Of a DNA stretch of 64,000 nucleotides, positions 1 through 9,086 are shown piece after piece. Position 1 is the stretch's first letter. Each line of letters begins with the position of its first letter. The position numbers were made by a program, and so were the translations under genes. The stretch is from assembly GCA_964019335.1 (NCBI GenBank), contig OZ025695.1:186001-250000 (forward strand), given 5' to 3'. The stretch is from Diplonema japonicum. Taxonomy: Eukaryota > Euglenozoa > Diplonemea > Diplonemida > Diplonemidae. The notes beneath the pieces are model-generated. The model searched no databases, was not told the origin of the DNA, and saw nothing but the letters and a program-made list of their open reading frames with translations.

Positions 1-240
1 TACGTAAGGAGGGGGGATGAGCGAGAAATAAAAAAAAAAAAAGAGGGGGAGAAAAAAAAGAAGAAGAAAAAAAACCGTCACCCTCCTGCTCCCCTTCCCC
101 CTCCGCGCGATCTTGCAAAGGATTGATAGAAGAGGTACAGGGAGGCGAGGGGGGGGAAAAAAAAATGGTGGGAAGTTTAGAAAAAAAAGAGAGAAAAAAA
201 AAGAAAAATTTGTGTTTTTTTTCTTTTTTTTCCCCTCCCC
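1..240. other. Intergenic, purine/pyrimidine-skewed, no gene seen
   Basis: A-rich and G-rich homopolymers on the left, then a T run ending just before the stop codon of the first gene. Short reading frames here are only Lys/Gly/Phe low complexity. It is the 3' side of the minus-strand glycosidase gene and probably holds its 3' UTR. Confidence 0.6.
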
Positions 241-3200
241 CTAGAAGCAGTTCTTCCAGGGTTTGTAGCAAATACTATCGTCTCGATCCCCTTTGCACAT
301 TTTGACCTTCATGTTATATGTGTTGCCGCCATTCCTCCATTTGCTCTTTCTGGAATACTCAACCTGGCCCACCCACTTCCCGTTGGCGTGGTAGTAGGTC
401 GGGTAGTCATGGCACTCACTGTAGAACTGACACTCCTCGTTGAGGGCACCCTCGAAAACAGCAGCTACCTGAGGGATCACCTCGACTGCGTTCATTTGAA
501 CTGCAGCTAGGTTGTGGGTGTGCGCATAGCCAGCCAGCCACAGCATGTAGGTTACCGCTGCGTCTTTGACCTGCTGCTCTGTCTTCCCATTCTTGGTCTC
601 GATGCGGCTGTAGCACTCCCAGTTGGTGAAGCAGTCAGTGTCATCAAATATCACGCCATCGCACCCAGCCGCGGCTGCTGCGTCCACCCTCGGTCCCACC
701 GCTGCCTGCACGCCCTGTAAATCCGTCACGTCGATCCACTCTGAGCTCCACCCGTCTATGGGCCCCAGCGCCACAGCATCCCACGCTGCCTGGTTGTCCA
801 TCACATCCTGCGCCCCGTACGACATCATCCCAGCGGAGAACTTGCACAGCACGATCTTATCTTGTGCTTTGTATGCTGCGATGTCCCCTGCAGGCAGGGT
901 GGCAGGCACTACCACGATCTTCTGCCCAGTAGGATCATCGCTGCCACCCGAGTAGAAACCAAAGGCAAGGTTTGCCCACCCGTACTCAGGGAGCAAGGCT
1001 GTGATTGAGCCAGATGGCGGTTGGGGTGTCGGCTGAGGAGTGGGCACAGGAGTAGGTTCGGGTGTAGGCACGGGCGTGGGTTCAGGAGTCGGTACAGGAG
1101 TAGGCCCGGGAGTAGGCACAGGCGTGGGTTCGGGAGTCGGTGCAGGTGTAGGCTCGGGAGTGGGCACAGGGGTAGGTTCGGGAGTAGGCACGGGCGTGGG
1201 TTCGGGAGTCGGTGCAGGAGTAGGTTCGGGAGTCGGCACAGGAGTAGGTTCGGGAGTAGGCACAGGGGTAGGTTCGGGAGTAGGCACAGGGGTAGGCACA
1301 GGAGTAGGTTCGGGAGTCGGCACAGGGGTAGGTTCGGGAGTAGGCACAGGAGTAGGTTCGGGAGTAGGCACAGGGGTAGGTTCGGGAGTAGGCACAGTAG
1401 TAGGTTCGGGTGTGGGCACAGGCGTGGGCGCGGGAGTAGGCACAGGTGTAGGGTTCTGCCCCCATGGCACGACCACGTCGTCGTCAAAGGTGTCAATCCA
1501 GTTGCCGTTTTGGCAGAGCCCGTTGTTGTTGCTACCGTCGCAGTACTTGGTGGCCATTTTGTAAGTATCGTGGCCTTCTTCCCAATTACTATTGTCACTA
1601 TACTCAATGTTTCCGACCCACTTCCCTTGCTGGTGGAAGTAGTTGAGGTAGTTGCTGCACTCGTCGTAGTACTGGCACTGCTCGTTGACGGCACCATCGT
1701 AGAGGTGCGACATAGTGGGGATCAGGTCGATTGCGTTCTTCATGACAATGGAGAGACCAAGGCCGTGGGCGTAGTTGATTTGCCATTCATTGTAAGCAAT
1801 CTGCGCGGTCTTGACCTGCGCCTTGGTGTACCCGCTGATCTGATTGTAACAGGCACTGTTGTCGTAGCAGTCGATGTTGTCCGGCTCTATCCCGTGGCAT
1901 CCCTTTGCCTGTGCGGTATCGAAGCGTGGTGCCATGAGGGCACTCACGGCGGATAGTTTCGTGACGTCGATCCATTCCTCGTCCCAGTTGGACATGCTGC
2001 CCACTGCGATTGCCTTCCATGCGTCCCTGTTTGCATTCGCATCTCCTCTCCACGGCTCAACAGAACCCACGCTGATGTAGCACAGCACAATGTGCCCCGC
2101 GTCCCTCACGGCACGAATCTCGCTCTCGTCTTCCTCCCAGTCCATCACCACGATCTTGCGGTTCGCAATGGTGTCCTTTCCCCCATTGTTCCAGCCCCAT
2201 GCCATGTTGGCCCACCCGTAAGTGGGGAGGAGCGGTGGCCATGACACCGAGGGGATGACTGTCAAAGCAAACAATTCGTGGTGCCTGAGGACCGGGTCCC
2301 ACGAGATTTGCGTGCCCAACTGGATGCTGTACAAGGGGTCGTCGTTGGCAGGGTCCGTGATGATCAAGGTGACAAGGTGCACGCCAGTGGCGGACGGTGC
2401 TGTCATTGTGATGCTTGCGGTGCCAGTTGTACCAGGCGCGACAGTCATGAGTTGGAACGAGTTATCTTCAAACACAGTACCGCCGACCTTCACCTTGACG
2501 GAGAAGTCGCGGGTCAGCTTCCCCCAGCCAACGTTCTCAATGTCTAGAGTGACTGTTGTCGTAGCCGAAGGTGCCATGGGTGCCGAGTCGTATTCCACAC
2601 GCGACAGATGGAACCGGTACCCAAGGTTCTTCTGGATTGTAGAAAGGCAACCCTCATTGCTCCACCCATCGATGACGTCCCCCCAGTAGTGGATGTTCAG
2701 GTAATCGTAGTGCAAGGCTTCCATTTCGTGAGTGGCCTCGGCGCATGAGAACCTCGACCCTGCAGATGTGGACCAACATGTCTCGCCGCCCATGGCGATG
2801 GAGAGTGAGACGTCTTTGGCGTAGTTCCAAAGCTCTTGCGAGTTTGCGTAGCCGTGGGTTATGCCCCCATACCCTTGGGAAAAGGTGTACTTGTCGATTT
2901 CGTCAGCTGGGGTGTTGGAATTATTGGAGGCGAGGAAGCAATCGTTGTGCATCCCGATCTCGTCGATGTCGGCTTCTAACTTAAAAGCAGGGCGTCTTGC
3001 CAACACAGGAATGTCGGTGTGGAAGGCGTTCCGGAGGTAGGTGATGAGGGCGATGCGGTTGGCCTGCACCTCCAGCTGGTCGTTGGTGATATGACCGTCG
3101 TTATTTGCGTCAATATATATCCCATAGGCGTGCCACTCCCCCCATGGCCCGAGGACGCCTGCTTCGATGAACGCAACGGCTTCGGGCATTGTGTTGACGA

Positions 3201-3600
3201 TGGCAGCGATCTTTGTGATGTGCCCTTGAGCAAGGCTTGTAGAGGCTGGGTAGTAGTGCCCGCATGCATTTTTGTGTCCGGTCTTGCTGTAGACAATCCT
3301 CAAGAGCACACGCTTACCAATGCTTTTCACATTCGTCAAAGATGTTTGAACCTGAGCTTCCACAGGGCTTATGTCTACCGTGTTGCAGTAAGGCCCCAGA
3401 TCCACAAGGTACCTTACTATCGCGTGCTCCTTGCCCCTTGCCACAAACTGGGCGGGGGTGATGGCTAACGGTTCAGTGTCCGCGACGTAAAACCCCCTTA
3501 AAGGGTTCCCCGAGAGTGTGTCATCTGACTGCGCCGGGTTCAGCACCGTCCCCTGAACTGTGTACACTGCACAGACTAGGATCCCTGCAAGAACCCTCAT
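241..3600 (-). CDS. Secreted tandem GH114-type glycoside hydrolase with DUF4874/DUF4832 N-terminal region
   Basis: About 1119 residues. The start at 3600 is chosen because [17 protein letters not shown] is a clean signal peptide; the frame continues upstream only into A/T-rich filler. Residues ~25-460 resemble the DUF4874/DUF4832 pair ([19 protein letters not shown]). Two TIM-barrel domains of the endo-alpha-1,4-polygalactosaminidase family (GH114) follow at ~455-700 and ~865-1119. They share YGWAN, EWIDVT, NE-CQ-Y-EC and GKWVG motifs. A ~145-residue linker of [11 protein letters not shown] repeats joins them. Domain 1 keeps the family's EPDN-D signature ([10 protein letters not shown]). In domain 2 the same place reads [10 protein letters not shown], so its activity may differ. 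Many cysteines fit a secreted enzyme acting on galactosamine-rich polysaccharide. A bacterial or fungal origin is possible but untested. No introns seen. Confidence 0.85.
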   Translation of the reverse strand: MRVLAGILVCAVYTVQGTVLNPAQSDDTLSGNPLRGFYVADTEPLAITPAQFVARGKEHAIVRYLVDLGPYCNTVDISPVEAQVQTSLTNVKSIGKRVLLRIVYSKTGHKNACGHYYPASTSLAQGHITKIAAIVNTMPEAVAFIEAGVLGPWGEWHAYGIYIDANNDGHITNDQLEVQANRIALITYLRNAFHTDIPVLARRPAFKLEADIDEIGMHNDCFLASNNSNTPADEIDKYTFSQGYGGITHGYANSQELWNYAKDVSLSIAMGGETCWSTSAGSRFSCAEATHEMEALHYDYLNIHYWGDVIDGWSNEGCLSTIQKNLGYRFHLSRVEYDSAPMAPSATTTVTLDIENVGWGKLTRDFSVKVKVGGTVFEDNSFQLMTVAPGTTGTASITMTAPSATGVHLVTLIITDPANDDPLYSIQLGTQISWDPVLRHHELFALTVIPSVSWPPLLPTYGWANMAWGWNNGGKDTIANRKIVVMDWEEDESEIRAVRDAGHIVLCYISVGSVEPWRGDANANRDAWKAIAVGSMSNWDEEWIDVTKLSAVSALMAPRFDTAQAKGCHGIEPDNIDCYDNSACYNQISGYTKAQVKTAQIAYNEWQINYAHGLGLSIVMKNAIDLIPTMSHLYDGAVNEQCQYYDECSNYLNYFHQQGKWVGNIEYSDNSNWEEGHDTYKMATKYCDGSNNNGLCQNGNWIDTFDDDVVVPWGQNPTPVPTPAPTPVPTPEPTTVPTPEPTPVPTPEPTPVPTPEPTPVPTPEPTPVPTPVPTPEPTPVPTPEPTPVPTPEPTPAPTPEPTPVPTPEPTPVPTPEPTPAPTPEPTPVPTPGPTPVPTPEPTPVPTPEPTPVPTPQPTPQPPSGSITALLPEYGWANLAFGFYSGGSDDPTGQKIVVVPATLPAGDIAAYKAQDKIVLCKFSAGMMSYGAQDVMDNQAAWDAVALGPIDGWSSEWIDVTDLQGVQAAVGPRVDAAAAAGCDGVIFDDTDCFTNWECYSRIETKNGKTEQQVKDAAVTYMLWLAGYAHTHNLAAVQMNAVEVIPQVAAVFEGALNEECQFYSECHDYPTYYHANGKWVGQVEYSRKSKWRNGGNTYNMKVKMCKGDRDDSICYKPWKNCF
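1022..1466 (-). repeat. Pro-Thr linker repeat inside the GH114 gene
   Basis: A degenerate tandem repeat with 6- and 12-nt periods, encoding PTPxPT units (x = V, E, A, Q or G). On the plus strand it appears as GTAGGCACAGG/GTAGGTTCGGG units. It is in frame throughout and acts as an extended, probably O-glycosylated hinge between the two GH114 domains. A shorter version of the same linker type occurs in the glycosyltransferase at 25954-27390. Confidence 0.9.
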
Positions 3601-4159
3601 GTTAGAGAAAAAACAAACAAAAGCTTTTTTTTTTTTTGTTTTGTTTCGTGGAGTTGCTTTACACCAGAAAGAAAGGGGAAAACAAAAAGCATGATACATC
3701 AGAAAGAATGGAGTGTTTTCAACACTTACAGGAGTGGGGAAAAGAATAGAACAATGCCTGGCGCACAAGCATTTCTCAGGTTGCTTCCCTTCCGCACTGA
3801 AGGACGCATGGTTGCAGGTAGAACCGAGCAGCGTGTCGGGTAAAAAAAAAGGAGATAAGGGGCTCTCTGATCTGGGCTTTTTTTCTTTTTTTTTTTTTTG
3901 TGCCATTCGCGTCAATAAGACAGAGCGGATCTAAAAAGAACCGAACAAACACACAGCCCATTCCCCTCTTTAAAGAAGAAAAAAGCAGCTCAATACTTTT
4001 TTTTCTCTATCCCCCCCCTAGTCCCTCCCTTCTTTCCCCCCCCTTTTTTTCCCCCTCCATTCACATCCAAATCACCGTTTGCAAGTCCCTCGCATGCTGC
4101 ACGAATTTTTTCTTGTTGCACCTATTGTTAACAAAAAAAAATCTTTTTTTTTTTTTCTT
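3601..4159. other. Intergenic gap, no gene recognised
   Basis: A and T runs flank a non-repetitive stretch at ~3640-3900. On the minus strand this stretch has a GTAAGT near 3728, which could be a splice donor for a 5' leader, but this genome's introns normally start GTATG. I could not build a convincing upstream exon. The stretch is probably the 5' UTR/intergenic spacer of the glycosidase gene. Confidence 0.5.
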
Positions 4160-5062
4160 CTAAAAAAAAAAAATATCATACGATTCCGCACTCGTCATCG
4201 CCACAAATTCAGTGAGGCTCATCTCCCCTTCAGGGGTGGAAATTGAAGGGTTCTCCGCCGTTCCCATCACAGAACACTCATCAAGATTGAACGTCAGTGG
4301 CCCGTGTCGTCTGGTGACAGAAGGGATCTGGACGGGGAGCTCGTCCGAAAGATATTCAGAAGAAACCTGCAAAAGCTGTTCTCGTTCATCGGCACTGCCT
4401 TGGGTGTAGGCTGAAGCTGATGGCACATCGGGTATGACGGCTGTCTGGGTCTGGGCCTGGACAAGGTTGCTGACAACAGGCGATGCAGTCACCTTTCTCT
4501 CAATGATCGCAAAAGCACTTGCAAGAGTGTAGTCTTGCCGGAGCGTAGCCGGAAGGTACGTTTTGATAGAGTTGACAAATTTCTTCCTTTCAGCATCACC
4601 GGAGACAGCAAGGGAGAAGAGGAGTCGTCGTATCTCGGTTACACCCTTTGCGCTCTCCCCACCTATGTTGAGCATGACAGATTCGTCACCGTTGCTGCTA
4701 ATGAGTAGTTTCAGCTCTATGTCCTGGATTTTGAGTTTCTTTTCGACTTTCTCGGACGATAACGTTGATGTTTTTTCTGTTTTTGGTGGGGTCTGCACCA
4801 CTTCCTCCTCGACTAGTTGTTTCGCGGCCTCCTCGAAGACGAGGTCCTCTTGGCTCTTCGTTGCCTCTGCTATGGTCTGCGTGTACCGCACGAATTGCTT
4901 CAAATCCCGAAACTGCTGGTTCTTCGTCTTGCATGTCACCTCCATCACCCCTTCCTTCTCCAACGCCCTGTATTTCGGAGTCTCCACTGTGACAACCCAC
5001 CCCTCCGCTATTTTCCGCCCCAACTGTGCCGGGCACCGTAAAAACCTGCGCGTCGATAGCAT
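4160..5062 (-). CDS. Unknown protein, possible mitochondrial presequence
   Basis: 300 residues. I chose the start at 5062 because upstream sequence is poly-Lys low complexity from an A run. The N-terminus (MLSTRRFLRCPAQLGRK) is Arg-rich and lacks acidic residues, which suits a mitochondrial targeting peptide. A Glu/Lys-rich middle (~75-115) is followed by a mixed region with no motif I recognise and no membrane segment. The last codons run into a T tract (DIFFF then stop). A GTATG lies just before it, so a tiny 3' intron is possible, but the 22-nt size argues against it. Confidence 0.6.
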   Translation of the reverse strand: MLSTRRFLRCPAQLGRKIAEGWVVTVETPKYRALEKEGVMEVTCKTKNQQFRDLKQFVRYTQTIAEATKSQEDLVFEEAAKQLVEEEVVQTPPKTEKTSTLSSEKVEKKLKIQDIELKLLISSNGDESVMLNIGGESAKGVTEIRRLLFSLAVSGDAERKKFVNSIKTYLPATLRQDYTLASAFAIIERKVTASPVVSNLVQAQTQTAVIPDVPSASAYTQGSADEREQLLQVSSEYLSDELPVQIPSVTRRHGPLTFNLDECSVMGTAENPSISTPEGEMSLTEFVAMTSAESYDIFFF

Positions 5063-5288
5063 GGTTTCCCTTTTTTTTTTTTTTATTGTTTTTCCTTTTT
5101 TTTTTTTTTTTTTTTCTTTTTTTCCCCTTTCCCCCGAATGTAAGAAAAATAATTTTATAAAGGACCACATTTCTTTTTTTTTTTTTTCTTCTTTTTCTTT
5201 TTTTTTTTGTCTCTCGCTTTCGTAAGAAAGGAATATTGAAAGGGAAACCGCTGGGGTTCTCGTTTCGCGGGGAGAAAAAAAAAAGGGA

Positions 5289-5326
<38 letters not shown>

Positions 5327-5327
<1 letters not shown>

Positions 5328-6526
5328 CAACACGGAGGAGTACACCGGTAATACTGAAACACCTCCTCGCAATGCCCTATAAAAGCCTTTCTGAACTCTA
5401 CCCTGTTTTCTATTATCGCACTGAACTCGTTCATTGCCATGTTCCCGACCTCGTCCCAGTGGCACGAAGAAACGAGGTGCGTCCTGACGGCGTCGACAAG
5501 AGGCCGGCAATGCTTTTTCTTAGAAGCGTAAGCGGAGAGAGTCACCTGCAGCTCGGCAAGTGTGATGAAAGGAGGGTCACGTTGAATAAAAGACAGGTAT
5601 ACGGTTTTGAGAAGAGCTTCCTTATCGCCGAAGTGTGTGCGCCAAAGGAAGTGGAAGAGGAGAATGATTGTTGACGTGAACACCACAGCGTCGCAGTCGT
5701 CGCTTTGATCATCTACAGATGGTTTCAGAATGGAAGCGAGTCTGAAGAACTCCCGCAGCGTGCCTTCGTTTTCCCTGATAAAAAACTCAGGAAACATCTT
5801 GGACATCGCGAGGGTGAACTGCACCCTGGACATCACTTCGCTTCCAGACGTTTGAAACACCTCTCGAATCTGCGCGTAATTCACAAGATTGCACATTCTT
5901 AAAAAGCTTTTCGGCAGTTCCTTAACCTGCAAGCACACAAACACCAATTTCGATGTTATCGCTGAGCTGTGACAGATGTCAGGCGGTATTGATGCTGAGG
6001 ACGAGGGTGTGCAAGAAGATCTGTTCCGTTGTTCAAAGGTGCTGAGTTGTGTGGTGACCAGCCTTGGGAGGTGTTTGCTCTGCGTCGGTGCGGTTAGCGG
6101 TCTTCCCGTCTTCACTGCTGTAAGAAACTTCTGGTTATTATTGGGAAGTCTTTGCTTCGCGAATCTCAGCATCCTCCCTGACTTCCCAGTTGACTCCTTT
6201 ATGTAATACACCGTGGTCTTCAATCCGGCAACAGGAGCCTTGTCCAACAACTCCTTGACGCCTACAGGGCATGTCTCTGCGAGTATGTTGAGCTGCGGTA
6301 CAACGCCGACCCTCTTCGGACCGATCCTTGCCTTTCCTGTTGCCCTTAGAAAATTTTGCGGCTCGAACAGTCTTTCGCTGTGGTGTTCCAGGTAGTCCCG
6401 GAACGCCAGGTCGAGGAATTTTGTTTTGTTAGCGGCCCCTCTCGTTGTTTTCTTCGGTTCGAAAAGTCTGCTCTCTTTTTGCTGTTTGCGGCATATCTCA
6501 AGGTCGGCTGCTAACTTGCCTTGCAT
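5327..6526 (-). CDS. Unknown protein, helical C-terminal half with EF-hand-like spacing
   Basis: About 399 residues from the Met at 6526 (MQGKLAADLEICRKQQ); upstream codons derive from C and A runs. The N-terminal 160 residues are basic (RLFEPKKTTRGAANKTKF). The C-terminal half is hydrophobic/helical: SEVMSRVQFTLAMSKMFPEF, then AVVFTSTIILLFHFLWRTHF, then LAELQVTLSAYASKKKH. It recalls the helix packing of EF-hand regulators, but I see no complete Ca2+-binding loop. A Ser/Pro-rich patch at ~180-215 could hide an unrecognised intron, though I see no GTATG donor. No function assigned. Confidence 0.6.
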
Positions 6527-6745
6527 TACAGGGGGGGGTGGGTGTATCTGGTGGTTTTTTCTTTTCTTTATTTCTGTACTCAAAGGCAAAGAAGAAGGGG
6601 AAAAAAAAGGGTAAAGACTTTTTTTTTTTTTTTTATAGAAAAAAGAAAGAAAAAAAAACGTTGTTGCTGTTTTTTTTTTTTCTTCTTCTTTTTTTTTTTC
6701 TTCTTTCGGTTTTTATGTTTCTTGTTCATTGTTTTCTTTTGTTTC

Positions 6746-6776
<31 letters not shown>

Positions 6777-6908
6777 CTCGTTCATAATCTCGAATACCGG
6801 GAAAGAAAAAAGGAAGAAAATGGGAAAAAAAAAACCCCCCCGCGAGTGTGCAAAAGCACCGCACAGGCGTATGGGGGCTGTCCCAAAGCGCAGCTCCGAG
6901 TTTCGGTC

Positions 6909-6961
<53 letters not shown>

Positions 6962-7005
6962 ACACTTACCACCCGTATAAAGCTGCCATAACCCCTCCCC
7001 CCTCC
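6527..7005. other. Intergenic, dominated by T and A runs
   Basis: Long T runs (~6619-6634, ~6745-6776) and an A run of about 48 at 6913-6960 separate two minus-strand genes. The non-repetitive patch at ~6836-6912 has no recognisable coding or RNA signal. The A run ends a few tens of bases from the PGM3 stop codon. Confidence 0.6.
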
Positions 7006-8730
7006 CTAATCCACGAACTTTCTAACAACATCCTCCACCTTCGCGGCAAGACGGTCAGCATTCTCCTGAGTGTCAGCCTCAGCGTACACACGGACAATGG
7101 GCTCAGTACCAGAGGGCCGCACAAACGAGCGGGAAGAAGAATGGAACTCAGCCACAACAGCATCAATAGCCGCCTGCATGCCTTCAGGCTCAGTTGCCTT
7201 CGTCTGGTCCCACGTGTTCTTCACCCTGGAAGGGTTGGGGACCTGAACCTTGGTCATTCTGCTAGGCGCATCGACGTACAGCGAAGCCCAGTCTTGAATA
7301 GACCATCCAAGGTTGGCCAGTGCTGCTTCGCACAGCAACATGTCAAGCATGGCATCTCCACAGACAGGGGACACAAGACTGCTCACGGCAATGAGCTTTG
7401 AAGCAGCCTCTGAACCCTCTGACTGAAGCTTCTCGAGGAAGCCAGTTGAGAACACAACAGTCCCGTGGCCGTTGGCTTCAAAGTACACACCGATATCGAA
7501 CTGAACAGCTTTGTGGTGAAGATGTTTCACCCCAGTAGGAGTCATCACAACCTCCGTGCCCAACGTGTCGCGCATGTAAGCTGTGGATGCTCCGTTGGCG
7601 TAGGCTGTTTGAATGATTGCCATCGTTGGTTTCAAGGACAGCTCATCGACGTATTTTTTAATGAGTTTCGCGTAGAGAACCGCAATGCGATCGCCGTCGA
7701 GAAGGTGGAACTGCGGCGGCGTACCCTTGTAGTAGAAGTACACCAAACGGTCAGCATCGCCGTCAAACGCGGCAACGTGGTCTGTCTCCACGAAGTTCTC
7801 ACCGTTGACATTTGTAGGCGAACGCTTCTCCTTCTGAACAAAGTCCCCACCACAGAGATGGTTCAGCTTCTCATGCTCAACCACATCACCGTTCACAAGC
7901 GTGTACAAATCTTTATCGGGCAGGCTTTCCGCAAGATCTTTCATACCAAGGAAGCCAACTCCATTGGAACAGTCAATGGTGATCTTGGGTGTTGTTTTAC
8001 CTTCGTCGACAAGAGATTTAAAAGCGCTCACTGCGATGTCCTTGTAATCTGACACATCGAAAACTTTACCAGTAACGTGCGTTTTCCACACGAAAAAGTG
8101 AAGCTGCGGTGTGGTGACGACACCGTAGTCGTGGTAGACACCTCCTGCAGCGGTGATGCCGGATTTTAAAGAAGTTGATAGCGATGGACCGGTGAGGCGG
8201 GTGTCCATACCGATGTAAACAGTGGGCGGTGTTGACGGCTGTTCGATTTGAAACTTTGAAATGATGCTTTCGAGCTTTGCGGGGAGGTCCTGGGTCGGGG
8301 TGTTGGCAACGTCTTCCGCGATCGGTTCCCATGTGGCGTCAAGCATTGCGCCATTGAAGTCAACTAGTTTCATTCCGTTGTCTTCATGTTGATTATGCGA
8401 CGCGCTTAGCATTACTCCGACAGAACCTTGTTTCAATATCGCCCTGCATACCATCAACATTCCCATTCTGTAGGCAGCGGGTTCGAGCCTGTCTCCTTTT
8501 GTCCTGAACCCTGCTGTTCCATATGAGAATTTCCATTCTCCCAAGGGGTGTGCCGTTGCTGGAAACGCTTCTTTATTCACCTGCATGCGTGCGGGGTTCA
8601 TTTCTTCGTAGCCCCCTTCACCGCCCTGGAAAATGAACTCTGTCACCCCATACCCTCCCATTGGAAGCAACAGCGCTGCGGTTGACAGCAATACAACCAA
8701 ACTGTCCCAAGCAACGCCTTGAGACTGCAT
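7006..8730 (-). CDS. PGM3: Phosphoacetylglucosamine mutase (alpha-D-phosphohexomutase family)
   Basis: Interconverts GlcNAc-6-P and GlcNAc-1-P in UDP-GlcNAc synthesis. All family landmarks are present: YGTAGFR near the start of the core; the phosphoserine loop GVMLSASHNQHEDNG; the metal loop AFDGDADRLVYFY; LNHLCGGDFV, specific to the PAGM group; the sugar-binding FEANGHGTVVFS; and the phosphate-binding RPSGTEPIVRVYAEAD near the C-terminus. The frame is open for 574 codons. The first ~45 residues (including SLVVLLSTAALLLPMGGYG) are an unusual hydrophobic extension. The first ATG sits inside TTTCAATGCAG, itself a possible SL acceptor, and TTTTCCAG lies before a later Met (MNPARMQ, codon ~44). 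The true start may therefore be downstream, giving a normal cytosolic enzyme of ~530 residues. Confidence 0.95.
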   Translation of the reverse strand: MQSQGVAWDSLVVLLSTAALLLPMGGYGVTEFIFQGGEGGYEEMNPARMQVNKEAFPATAHPLGEWKFSYGTAGFRTKGDRLEPAAYRMGMLMVCRAILKQGSVGVMLSASHNQHEDNGMKLVDFNGAMLDATWEPIAEDVANTPTQDLPAKLESIISKFQIEQPSTPPTVYIGMDTRLTGPSLSTSLKSGITAAGGVYHDYGVVTTPQLHFFVWKTHVTGKVFDVSDYKDIAVSAFKSLVDEGKTTPKITIDCSNGVGFLGMKDLAESLPDKDLYTLVNGDVVEHEKLNHLCGGDFVQKEKRSPTNVNGENFVETDHVAAFDGDADRLVYFYYKGTPPQFHLLDGDRIAVLYAKLIKKYVDELSLKPTMAIIQTAYANGASTAYMRDTLGTEVVMTPTGVKHLHHKAVQFDIGVYFEANGHGTVVFSTGFLEKLQSEGSEAASKLIAVSSLVSPVCGDAMLDMLLCEAALANLGWSIQDWASLYVDAPSRMTKVQVPNPSRVKNTWDQTKATEPEGMQAAIDAVVAEFHSSSRSFVRPSGTEPIVRVYAEADTQENADRLAAKVEDVVRKFVD

Positions 8731-9086
8731 TGAAATGGGAGGAGCACAAGGAGGAGAGGAAAACGAAAAGGGGAGGGACGGATGGTCAGAGTAAGAAGAA
8801 CAATCTTTTTTTTTTTTTTTTTTTTGATCATTTTTGTATTGTTAGTTTAAAAAAGGTGGTGCATGTGCAGAAATCAAAAAAAAAAAAAAAAAAAAAAACT
8901 GAAAAAGTAAAAGAAGAGGGAAGGGTATGGGAGGGGTGGTTTTTTTTTTTTTTTTTTTTTTTTCTTTTTTTTTTTTACTTGCTTTTTAAATATGGTTAGG
9001 CCCGCCACGTGGTGAAACGGGAAAATAAAAAAAAGCGCCAAACAAAAAAAAAAAGAAAAGGCAGCTGTAAAGAAGAAGAAGAAAAA
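8731..9086. other. Intergenic, homopolymer-rich
   Basis: T and A runs (8808-8825, 8876-8898, 8941-8976) with purine-rich filler. No open frame beyond low complexity and no RNA-like signal. Confidence 0.6.

Noticed and set aside
1022-1466. Regular ~24-nt repeats resembling a CRISPR array or plus-strand Gly-Val repeat protein
   Set aside because: The repeat is in frame on the minus strand as a PTPxPT linker between two homologous GH114 domains; plus-strand frames are shadows and there are no spacers.
6445-7401. 318-codon plus-strand frame and many Lys/Phe-rich short frames
   Set aside because: They run through A and T homopolymers and overlap PGM3 coding on the other strand.
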